Positions 1 through 7,500 of a DNA stretch of 22,825 nt are shown here, one piece after another (position 1 is the stretch's first letter; the number at the start of each line of letters is the position of its first letter). The stretch covers positions 1 through 22,825 of the forward strand of contig DAXB01000041.1 in assembly GCA_002506175.1 (NCBI GenBank), written 5' to 3'. The notes beneath the pieces were generated by a model, which searched no databases, had not been told where the DNA came from, and worked only from the letters and a program-made list of their open reading frames with translations. Source of the DNA: Methanomassiliicoccaceae archaeon UBA113. GTDB lineage: Archaea; Thermoplasmatota; Thermoplasmata; Methanomassiliicoccales; Methanomethylophilaceae. The translations under genes and the position numbers were made by a program.

Positions 1-124
1 CGTGAATGAATCCTTCTTTCTCGTCATACTCGTCGAGTGTGACGAAAGCGCCGAAATTCTTTACGCTCTTGACGGTGCAGACTACGAGCTCACCGTTCTC
101 GGGAAGTCCCCTGACCCTTGACAT
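1..124 (-). CDS. eif2A: Translation initiation factor aIF2 subunit alpha (N-terminal fragment)
   Basis: This is the first 41 codons of a protein that continues past the left window edge. The product would be the alpha subunit of the archaeal aIF2 heterotrimer, which delivers initiator Met-tRNA to the small ribosomal subunit. The visible residues begin MSRVRGLPENGE and continue through VKNFGAFVTLDEYDEKEGFIH, which is the opening beta-barrel of the S1 RNA-binding domain that starts aIF2-alpha. The ATG shares one base with the TGA stop of rps27e (TGATG), so the two are almost certainly translated together. The order L44e, S27e, aIF2-alpha is a conserved archaeal operon that often continues with nop10, which would lie outside this window. 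Confidence 0.9.
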   Translation of the reverse strand, partial: MSRVRGLPENGELVVCTVKSVKNFGAFVTLDEYDEKEGFIH

Positions 125-288
125 CAGTCGACTTCCTCAACGATTTCGCCCTTGATCTCTCCAACTCCGCCCTTGGGGACGATGAGTGTGGCGCCGCAGA
201 CGTGGCATGTGACCTTTGTCGCTGCCTTCTTGAAGGAGATCTGAACGTTCTCGCAGTCGGGACATTTGATCTTGATGAAATCAGACAT
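124..288 (-). CDS. rps27e: Small ribosomal subunit protein eS27 (S27e)
   Basis: A 54-residue zinc-ribbon protein of the archaeal/eukaryotic small ribosomal subunit. Four cysteines in two CxxC pairs (C9/C12 and C28/C31) form the zinc site. The sequence around them (KCPDCENVQISFKKA, then CHVCGATLIVPKGG) is typical of S27e, and the length matches the archaeal family. The gene lies 5 bases after rpl44e. Its ribosome binding site GGAGTGA contains the TGA stop of that gene, so the two are tightly coupled. Its own stop overlaps the aIF2-alpha start by one base. Confidence 0.95.
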   Translation of the reverse strand: MSDFIKIKCPDCENVQISFKKAATKVTCHVCGATLIVPKGGVGEIKGEIVEEVD

Positions 289-293
289 TCAAA

Positions 294-572
294 TCACTCC
301 ACGAGCTCGAATTTCTTTGCACGGATGCAGGGAGAGATGTTGGCTTTCTTGCACTGAGAGCATCTGTACCTGAGGTTGATCCTCTTTGTGGGCTTCTCCC
401 TTCCTTCCGGTTTAGGCCTGGGGAATCCTCCGTAACCAGCGGTTACTTTTCTGAATCTCCTCTGACCCCATTTGAGTTCACTGGCCTTCTTCTTCTTGAC
501 CCTCTCCACCTCTTGCTCGGTGTGGGCCTTGCAGGTAGGGCAGTATCTCTTGATTGTTCTGGGCATTTTCAT
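294..572 (-). CDS. rpl44e: Large ribosomal subunit protein eL42 (L44e)
   Basis: A 92-residue, very basic zinc-binding ribosomal protein of the large subunit, near the E site in known archaeal ribosomes. It begins MKMPRTIKRYCPTCKAHTE and carries two CxxC pairs (C11/C14 and C71/C74) flanking a Lys/Arg/Gly-rich loop. I chose the ATG at 572 over an in-frame GTG at 581 because the Shine-Dalgarno-like GGTGA lies 5 bases upstream of this ATG, and archaeal L44e proteins normally start MKMP. It is the first gene of the L44e-S27e-aIF2-alpha operon, with a TATA box about 45 bases upstream. Confidence 0.95.
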   Translation of the reverse strand: MKMPRTIKRYCPTCKAHTEQEVERVKKKKASELKWGQRRFRKVTAGYGGFPRPKPEGREKPTKRINLRYRCSQCKKANISPCIRAKKFELVE

Positions 573-612
573 GGTATTCACCTTGAATTGAATCGGGACG
601 TGCTATTACGGA

Positions 613-626
613 GGTTATATAAAAAG
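613..626 (-). promoter_or_regulatory. TATA box for the rpl44e operon
   Basis: Read on the minus strand this is CTTTTTATATAAC, a good archaeal TATA element. Transcription would start about 25 bases downstream, near 592-596. That leaves a leader of about 20 bases carrying the GGTGA ribosome binding site. It lies between rpiA and rpl44e, so the ribosomal operon can be transcribed independently of rpiA. Confidence 0.6.
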
Positions 627-649
627 ATAAGTGGCCTATAATATGCGCT

Positions 650-663
650 ATATACGCGTATAT
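650..663. promoter_or_regulatory. 14-bp perfect palindrome upstream of the rpl44e promoter
   Basis: ATATACGCGTATAT is a perfect inverted repeat with no spacer, 24 bases upstream of the rpl44e TATA box and just after the rpiA stop. An imperfect outer symmetry (ATATGCGC at 641) adjoins it. It could bind a dimeric regulator or be a second AT-rich promoter element. No function is shown by the sequence alone. Confidence 0.35.
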
Positions 664-669
664 TAAGGT

Positions 670-1380
670 TCATTCTTTCTTGTTGGCCGCTTCGTCCGCC
701 ATGCTCATAACGGTACCGTCCGGTCTGCACACAAGGACGTCGTATGCGGTGTTGAGGAACAGTCCGTTCTCTACAACTCCTGGGATGACGTCAAGTCTTG
801 TCTCGAGGAAGAACGGCTTCTCGATCGCTTCGAACTTGCAGTCGTAGATGTAGTTGCCCCCATCGGTGACGAATGGTTTTCCGTCTTTCATCCTGAGGAC
901 TGCTTTGCATCCCTGCCTTTCGAGTGCGTATTTGGTGTGGAGGTGTCCGAACTTGAGGACCTCCACGGGAAGGTGTGTCTTGACTCCCAGCTTGTCAACG
1001 AGCTTGGATCCGTCGCAGATGATGATCTCGCTCACCGTAGCGGCCGCGACGATCTTCTCCCTGAGGAGTGCGCCTCCGAGTCCCTTGATGAGCTGCATCG
1101 AGGGGTCCACCTCGTCCGCTCCGTCGATGGTTATGTCGAGATGGTCCACCTCGTCCAGGTCGACGACCTTGATGCCGCATTCCTTGGCGAGTTCCTCGCT
1201 CTGCACGGATGTTGCGACGCACGTGAGGTTGAATCCTTTGGCAACGAGCTCTCCGATCCTTTTGATGGCGAAGTATGCGGTCGATCCGGTACCGAGTCCG
1301 ACGTTCATTCCGTCTTTGACGTATCTGTCGACTGCAGCCTCTGCTACGATCTTCTTCATCTCGGATGCTTCAAGGGCCAT
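670..1380 (-). CDS. rpiA: Ribose-5-phosphate isomerase A
   Basis: A 236-residue cytosolic enzyme interconverting ribose 5-phosphate and ribulose 5-phosphate, which supplies ribose for nucleotides. The family motifs are in order: GLGTGSTA at 28-35 (phosphate loop), DGADEVD at 86-92, and KGLGGALLREK from residue 99. Residues D86, D89, K99 and E108 keep exactly the spacing of the E. coli active-site residues D81, D84, K94 and E103. The length is normal. The ATG is preceded by AGAGGA at a suitable distance. The gene is divergent from dph6 and lies upstream of, but separately from, the L44e operon. Confidence 0.95.
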   Translation of the reverse strand: MALEASEMKKIVAEAAVDRYVKDGMNVGLGTGSTAYFAIKRIGELVAKGFNLTCVATSVQSEELAKECGIKVVDLDEVDHLDITIDGADEVDPSMQLIKGLGGALLREKIVAAATVSEIIICDGSKLVDKLGVKTHLPVEVLKFGHLHTKYALERQGCKAVLRMKDGKPFVTDGGNYIYDCKFEAIEKPFFLETRLDVIPGVVENGLFLNTAYDVLVCRPDGTVMSMADEAANKKE

Positions 1381-1405
1381 TGCGATTCCTCTGAGAGGGC
1401 TTATG

Positions 1406-1424
1406 CCAACGTTGGATTAAAGCC
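1406..1424 (-). promoter_or_regulatory. Putative rpiA TATA element with adjoining 10-bp palindrome
   Basis: On the minus strand CTTTAATCC (1415-1423) is a TATA-like element about 40 bases before the rpiA start. Directly downstream of it, CCAACGTTGG (1406-1415) is a perfect 10-bp palindrome, placed where an operator could block initiation. Both calls rest on pattern only. Confidence 0.3.
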
Positions 1425-1450
1425 ATTGGGTCGTCTTTGGGAGGGGATAG

Positions 1451-1460
1451 CGATTTTAAC
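1451..1460 (+). promoter_or_regulatory. TATA box for dph6 (leaderless)
   Basis: The sequence gattttaacc is centred about 26 bases before the ATG at 1483, and there is no convincing ribosome binding site before that ATG. This fits a leaderless transcript starting at or next to the start codon. Confidence 0.45.
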
Positions 1461-1482
1461 CGTTGCAACATATCTCGGATGC

Positions 1483-2151
1483 ATGAGGCTGGCATCGTTA
1501 TATTCCGGCGGAAAGGATTCTACGTTCTCGCTCTACATCATGGAGCAGATGGGGCATGAGGTGCCGTACCTCGTCAACATCAGACCGGAGGACGATGCGT
1601 CATGGATATTCCACACCCCTAACCTGGATATCGTTCCTCTCATGGCGGAAGCCATGGGGAAGGAGCTTGTCACAGCACCGAGCACCGGTACGGAGGAAGG
1701 CGACATGGACGGTCTGAGGAGAGCTCTCGAAGGATTGGATGTCGACGGGATCATAACCGGGGCCGTGTGGTCGGATTATCAGTGGGACAGGATGAACCAT
1801 GTGTGCAACGACCTCGGTTTGAAGGTCATGTCTCCTCTGTGGAGGAAGGATCAGGACCTTATCATGGATGCGTTCCTGGCTTCGGGCATCAGGGCCATAA
1901 TCGTAGGCTGCTACGCCGAGGGGCTGGGGGAGGAATGGCTCGGCCGCGAGATAAACGCGGAATCCGTTGAGGAGCTGAAGGAACTCCGCAGGAAGTTCGG
2001 CATCAGCATAATGGGTGAGGGCGGGGAGTACGAGTCCATGACAATAGATTCTCCGATGCATTCCCGTCCGATCGAGATAGTCAAGTCCGATAGGGTTTGG
2101 AAGAGGAATAACGGCCTTCTCGATGTGAAGTCAGCACGCCTCAAGGGATGA
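1483..2151 (+). CDS. dph6: Diphthine-ammonia ligase family protein (PP-loop ATPase)
   Basis: A 222-residue protein of the ATP-PPi 'alpha hydrolase' type. By homology it adenylates diphthine on elongation factor 2 and amidates it to diphthamide, the last step of that pathway. The PP-loop SGGKDS is at residues 8-13, GAVWSDYQWDR from about 93, and the family signature EGGEYES at 179-185. The open frame extends far upstream, but MRLASLYSGGKDS is the normal N terminus and a TATA box lies 26 bases before this ATG. The last 21 bases overlap the end of copA on the other strand. Archaeal members are assigned mainly by homology with yeast Dph6, so the substrate is inferred. Confidence 0.88.
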   Translation: MRLASLYSGGKDSTFSLYIMEQMGHEVPYLVNIRPEDDASWIFHTPNLDIVPLMAEAMGKELVTAPSTGTEEGDMDGLRRALEGLDVDGIITGAVWSDYQWDRMNHVCNDLGLKVMSPLWRKDQDLIMDAFLASGIRAIIVGCYAEGLGEEWLGREINAESVEELKELRRKFGISIMGEGGEYESMTIDSPMHSRPIEIVKSDRVWKRNNGLLDVKSARLKG

Positions 2152-4311
2152 TGGACGGAACCTTCCGAGCCTCAGGGCGTTGGAGACTACCGTTATCGAG
2201 GACAGGGACATAGCTATGGCGGAAACCATGGGCATCATGCTCACTAGATCGGTGAATCCGAAGATTATCGGCAGTCCTGCGGCGATCGGTATGCAGACCG
2301 CATTGTATGCGAATGCGAAGAACAGATTCTGACGGATGTTTCTGAGTGTGGCTTTCCCGATCTCCAGGGCTGCTGGCACGCATCTAAGGTCATTGCCTAC
2401 TATGACGATGTCGGCGGATTCCACCGCGACATCAGTTCCTGAACCCATTGCCATTCCGGCATCGGATTGGGTCAGTGCCGGGGCATCGTTGATTCCGTCG
2501 CCCACCATCGCCACGCGTTTCTGCATCACCTGTAGCTTCCTGACGATGTCCAGTTTATCTTCGGGTGTCATACTGAAACGTACGTCAGGTATCCCCGCAT
2601 CGGAAGCGATCCTTTCGGCGGCGCTCTTGCAGTCGCCGGTCACCATTATCACATCTGCTCCGATCCCGCGGATGCAGTCTACAGTCTGGCTGCTCTCCTT
2701 TCTGATAGGGTCGGAAATGACGAACGATCCCGAATATCTGCCGTCGATCGTCACTGGTATCCCCTCGATGCAGCCAAAGTCGGTGTCGATGTTTGTGATG
2801 GGGTGAACATTTCCGACTGTGACGGTTCTGCTGTCTACGGTGCATTCGACACCTCCGCCGATGATGCTTCTGAAATCAGAGTGGAGGGGGACGGTCAATC
2901 CTTTCGTTTCCGCATATCTTCTTACGGCATCCGCTATCGGATGCTCCGAGTCGGCCTCTGCGGCAGCGACGATTCCCATGAAACGATCTTCGGCCATATC
3001 CGTCCTCACATCGGTTACGGACGGGCGTCCGACGGTGACGGTCCCGGTCTTGTCCAGGATGACCGTATCGATTTTGGCTGTAGTCTCCAGGGATGATGCT
3101 GTCTTGAACAGTATGCCGTGCTTCGAACCGATCCCGGTTCCGACCGCTATCGCCAGCGGAGTGGCTAACCCCAGTGCGCAAGGGCATGATATCACCAGGA
3201 CGGATATCGCCACGGTGAGGCTGAATTCGAGGCTTTTGCCAGATATGAACCATCCTACTAGGCTCAGGAGGGCTATGACGAGGACTGATGGTACGAAGAC
3301 GGCGGAGACTCTGTCTGCTACGCGGGACACGGGGGCTTTGGTGCTCCTTGCCATGTCCATCATTCTTGCGATCTGGAAAAGCGCCGTATCCTCGCCGGTC
3401 CTGTCCACTCTTATCCTGAGGCTGCCTGCCCCGTTGACCGTGGCACCGAATACCTGTGAGGATGCCTTCTTCTCCACGGGCGAGGATTCCCCGGTGAGCA
3501 TGGATTCGTCTGCGGACGAGGATCCTTCTATGACGGTACCGTCCGCCGGGATCGATTCGCCCGGACGTACCAGGACTATGTCACCGACCCTCAGTTCGGA
3601 CGGGTCGGTCGGAATCTCCCTCCCGTCGACAATCAGATGCGCCTGTTTCGGTGCAAGCGACAGGAGCTTCCTGACGGAATCGTTCGTTCCGTATCTGGAT
3701 CTTGCTTCGACATACTTCCCTATGCTCACCATTGCGATAATCATGCCTGCAGAATCAAAGCTCAGGGTTCCGGTCCCGGATCCAGAGAATGACAATGCGG
3801 TGCAGTACAGCCCGAGGATCACGGATGCCGAAGTGCTCAGTGCGACCAGCGAGTCCATGGTCGGGCTCTTGGACAAGAGTGCGGGGAAACCTCTGATGTA
3901 GAAACGTCTGCCGGCATAGAGTATGGGCAGGCACAGGATCAGCTGTATGATGCATCCGGTTTTCCGATTCCACGGGAAATCGAGGCCAAGCATCGGACCC
4001 ATCGCTAAGATCGTGAGCGGTATCGCGAAGCCGATGGCTATGATCAGGTCCCTTCTCTGGATCCTCAGGGATTTTTTCTCCTGTCTTCCGGATTCGGAGG
4101 GATCGTCGCTCAGCAGAACGTATCCTGCGGAAGATACAGCTTTGCAAACGGCATCGTCGGATACTGATCCGTCGTGTGATACTGTGGCGGTGCAGCTGCC
4201 GTAGTTGGCGGAGACGGACGATACTCCGGGAACGGAGCCTATGGCCCTCTCCACTCTTGACGAACATGCGGCGCATGACATCCCGCCGATGCGGTACACG
4301 CGTGTATTCAT
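2131..4311 (-). CDS. copA: Copper-exporting P1B-type ATPase
   Basis: A 726-residue membrane pump that exports Cu(I) using ATP. One N-terminal heavy-metal-associated domain carries MSCAAC at 11-16. The P-type ATPase hallmarks are complete: TGES at 273-276 (actuator), the transmembrane metal site CPC at 376-378, the phosphorylated D420 in DKTGT, SEHP at 455-458 (nucleotide-binding His), TGD at 558-560 and GDGINDAP at 604-611. The last membrane helix has the MSLSS motif (701-705) followed by VVSNALRL, typical of Cu(I) rather than Zn/Cd pumps. The open frame extends 61 codons further upstream, but the ATG at 4311 overlaps the copZ stop (ATGA) and gives a normal N terminus. No copper-responsive repressor gene is adjacent. 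Confidence 0.96.
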   Translation of the reverse strand: MNTRVYRIGGMSCAACSSRVERAIGSVPGVSSVSANYGSCTATVSHDGSVSDDAVCKAVSSAGYVLLSDDPSESGRQEKKSLRIQRRDLIIAIGFAIPLTILAMGPMLGLDFPWNRKTGCIIQLILCLPILYAGRRFYIRGFPALLSKSPTMDSLVALSTSASVILGLYCTALSFSGSGTGTLSFDSAGMIIAMVSIGKYVEARSRYGTNDSVRKLLSLAPKQAHLIVDGREIPTDPSELRVGDIVLVRPGESIPADGTVIEGSSSADESMLTGESSPVEKKASSQVFGATVNGAGSLRIRVDRTGEDTALFQIARMMDMARSTKAPVSRVADRVSAVFVPSVLVIALLSLVGWFISGKSLEFSLTVAISVLVISCPCALGLATPLAIAVGTGIGSKHGILFKTASSLETTAKIDTVILDKTGTVTVGRPSVTDVRTDMAEDRFMGIVAAAEADSEHPIADAVRRYAETKGLTVPLHSDFRSIIGGGVECTVDSRTVTVGNVHPITNIDTDFGCIEGIPVTIDGRYSGSFVISDPIRKESSQTVDCIRGIGADVIMVTGDCKSAAERIASDAGIPDVRFSMTPEDKLDIVRKLQVMQKRVAMVGDGINDAPALTQSDAGMAMGSGTDVAVESADIVIVGNDLRCVPAALEIGKATLRNIRQNLFFAFAYNAVCIPIAAGLPIIFGFTDLVSMMPMVSAIAMSLSSITVVSNALRLGRFRPSSLEAC

Positions 4312-4526
4312 GAGAACAGTCCGTGCTTCACGGATGCTCTGAACCCTGCGTCGACGACTGCGGATATCAGGGATTCGTCGGATGCGCCGTCGTGGATGAC
4401 GACTGCTTTGGCGGATTTCAGATCGACAGTCGCGGATGTGACCTTCTCGACCCTTCCGAGTGCCGATTCCACGTTTGCGGCGCATCCTTCGCACATCATT
4501 CCCTCTATCTTAAGAACGGTCTTCAT
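4308..4526 (-). CDS. copZ: Copper chaperone, heavy-metal-associated domain protein
   Basis: A 72-residue single HMA domain with the metal site GMMCEGC (C12 and C15) followed by AANVESALG. Such proteins bind one Cu(I) between the two cysteines and hand it to the N-terminal domain of CopA, the next gene. Both ends overlap their neighbours by ATGA: its start overlaps the helicase stop and its stop overlaps the copA start. Translational coupling along the three genes is therefore likely. Confidence 0.93.
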   Translation of the reverse strand: MKTVLKIEGMMCEGCAANVESALGRVEKVTSATVDLKSAKAVVIHDGASDESLISAVVDAGFRASVKHGLFS

Positions 4527-7500
4527 GATTTACTCTTCTCGATCGACTTGACGATGTTGTTGACCTCTTTCTCGGGATCCTTCCAGAATCCTGGAGTCCA
4601 CACCCTGTGGATGTTCCATCCTCTGGATTCCAGGTATTTCTGCCTGTGGTAGTCCCTCTCCCTCGTGGATGAGGACATCTCGTACAGGCGGCTGTCGCAT
4701 TCGATTCCCAGGATGAACTTGTCGTCCTGCTTGATCGCCATATCTATCTGGTATCCGCCTATTCCGACGTCCCTTTCTACTGTGTACCCTTTTTTAATCA
4801 AGGCATCGTACACTCTGTCGGCGATCCTGCCGGAGTTGAAGTCCTTCGGTTCAGACCAGCGTTCGTCTCCGAACGAATGCAGGATGGAATCTGCGAGATC
4901 CTTGTTCCCGTTGCTGACCGCATCGGCGTACTGGAGGTACTTCTTCAGGATCTTGGGGCCATCGTTCTTGTTGTCCTCCACCTGGAGGTCCTTAGGTTCG
5001 AACGAGGATACTATGTAGATTTTCTTCTTTGCGCGCGAGATGGCGACGTTGAGACGGTTCTCCCCTCCGCGGTTGTTGAGCCATCCGAACCTCTGCATCA
5101 GCTTGCCCTCGTTGTTCTTGGCGTATCCGATGGAGAACATGATGACGTCGCGTTCGTCTCCCTGTACGCTCTCGATGTTCTTGATGAACAGACCTACATC
5201 TTCGCCGTTGTCGAATCTCTTCATCTCGTCGGTCACGTTCTTACCGAACGTCGGGTCTTTCGAGCATTCCTCATCGATCATATCGTTGATGAGATCCCTC
5301 TGTGATGCGTTGAATGTGATTATTCCTATCGTCTCGTTGTTCTTCCTTTCCTCGAAGAACCGCTTCAGGAGCTCTATGACCTTCTCTCCCTCGGCCCTGT
5401 TGGATTTGTCCTCCCACAATCCGTCCACCCTGTGCACCTCTATCGGAGGTTTGGGCGGCTCCAGCACATTGGGGGACACATAAAGACGTCCTCCGTAGAA
5501 TGCATAGTTGGAGAATGCGATGAGCTCCTCGTACTTCGACCTGTAATGGAAGTTGAGCAGGATGGAATCATACCTGGCCCTTGCGAGGTCAAGCAGGGAT
5601 TCCTCCTCCAATGCTGCGGAGACGTCCAAGTCGTCATCCTCGTCGGAATCGTATTCGATCCTTCCGAATCCGAGACTCGACGGACGCAGCTGCTTGTGGT
5701 CTCCGGCGACGACGACCTTCTTCGCACGGTATATTGAGGGTATTCCCTTCTCCACATACATCTGGGAGGCCTCATCGAAGATCAGCATGTCGAACAGGCC
5801 CATCTCGAGCGGTATGATCTCGGATACGACCTCGGGGGTGAGCAGCCATACGCGGACACCCTTGAACAGCTCGTATCCGTAGCGGTTGATGAATTTGTTC
5901 AGGTTCCATTTCCTCTTGGATTCGATGATCCTGTTGATGTCTCCGCGTCTCTTGGATTCAGAGATGTATCTCAGGTTGTTCTGGAGCGTCTCCTCGACCT
6001 TGTTCTTGCACAGGAGGCGTTTCTCCTCCATCTTCCTGTCCATGTCAGCGATGATGCTGTCGAAGTCCCATATCTGCTGCATGAGGTCCTTGTGCTCGGC
6101 ATCGAATTTCTGCAGATGCTCGTTGAGGATCCAGTTGTAGATCTTGTCGTTCGTGGCAGGATACTTCAGCTTGAGGTCGTCGGATGATGACAGGATATCG
6201 TCGCCGTACAGTTTCTGGCATTCGGTGAGTTTGTCGTACACGGTCGATACGGTGGAGAACCTCTCGTATCCGTCCAGTCCGTCGACTATGGACCGCGGGT
6301 CGTCCATGAGCATGCTGAGCGTGTGCTGGTTGTAGTTCTTGAAGTACTTGGAGGCCATCAGCGTGGTTTCCCTGGTGACCTTTCCCTTGGAGAACAGCTT
6401 GCTCACGAAGCTCTTGGAGTTGAAATCGATCATCTGGGCTTCAAGGTCCATGAGGTCGGCCTTCATCTCCCCGATGTTGTACTCGGACAGGTCGGATCTC
6501 ATCTGAGTCATCCAGGGGTATTCCGAGGAGAGGTCTTTGTATGACTTGTAGTTGTTCATCAGGGTGCCGGTACCGTACATCCTGTGCAGATCGGCCACCT
6601 CTGGATACTCCAGAGTCATGAGCCTCGGGTTGACATGCTTCTTGAGTATGCTGTATTCGGTGAACTGGACGTTATCGCCGAAATCGGTCTTGTCCATGGA
6701 GTAGAGTTTGTACGGTTCGATTCCGAACTCGTTCGGAGTATAGACCGTGTCCGCAAGATGGGTCAGCATTCCGACATCCTTGTCTATGCTGGCGGAGATC
6801 GGCCCAAGGTCGGTCCCGTTGCTCGGGACGGATGCGTCGAGCATGCAGTCCAGCTGTTTGTAGAAAAGGTCCTTGTTTCCGACATCGTCGATCAGGAGGC
6901 AGTATTTCGCCAGATTGCCGAGACGAGAGTAGACGACATCCAGAGCGGTCTTCTTCTCCGACACCATGAGGACGGTCTTCCCCTGTACGACCGCGGATGC
7001 GATGAGTCCGGTGATGACCTGGGATTTTCCGGTTCCCGGAGGGCCCTGGACCACGATCTCGTCGCCTCTGTTCATGGCCGTGAGGATGTTCTCCTGGGCG
7101 CTGTTGAGGGAGTTGATGTACACCAGGTCTTTCTCGGATGCCTCGATCCCTTTCTTCTTCATCTCGCGTATCGTAAGCGGATCCGGTTTGTCCGACAGGA
7201 AATCCGTCTTGTCCAGATTGATGACCAGATCGTTGAGGATACCGTTGATCTTCTTTCCGGAGAGGATGCAGTCGAAGTCCCTCTGGATCGAGCTGGAGTA
7301 CGTTGGGTACTTTCCGACAACAATGTTCGGCACCAGCTCCATTTCGCTGGGTTCGTAGCGCGGGAATTCGTTCGCCCTGTATTCTGTGAACTCTCTCAGG
7401 ATGAAGTCGTCGCATCTGATGTCGATGCCGTTCTCCTTGTAGAATTGGACGAGTTCCGAGATGAAAGTCTCTCCGTTGACATCCTCGATGATGTTGTTCG

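Noticed and set aside
118..357. 79-codon plus-strand frame across rps27e and rpl44e
   Set aside because: It lies opposite two conserved ribosomal protein genes and has no protein-like features.
937..1482. 182-codon upstream extension of the dph6 frame across rpiA
   Set aside because: The extension runs antisense through rpiA and shows no domain. The family N terminus and the TATA box both place the start at 1483.
2819..3901. 360-codon open frame on the plus strand opposite copA
   Set aside because: The copA frame contains every P-type ATPase motif. The antisense translation is a low-information Ser/Thr/Ala-rich string with no promoter or ribosome binding site.
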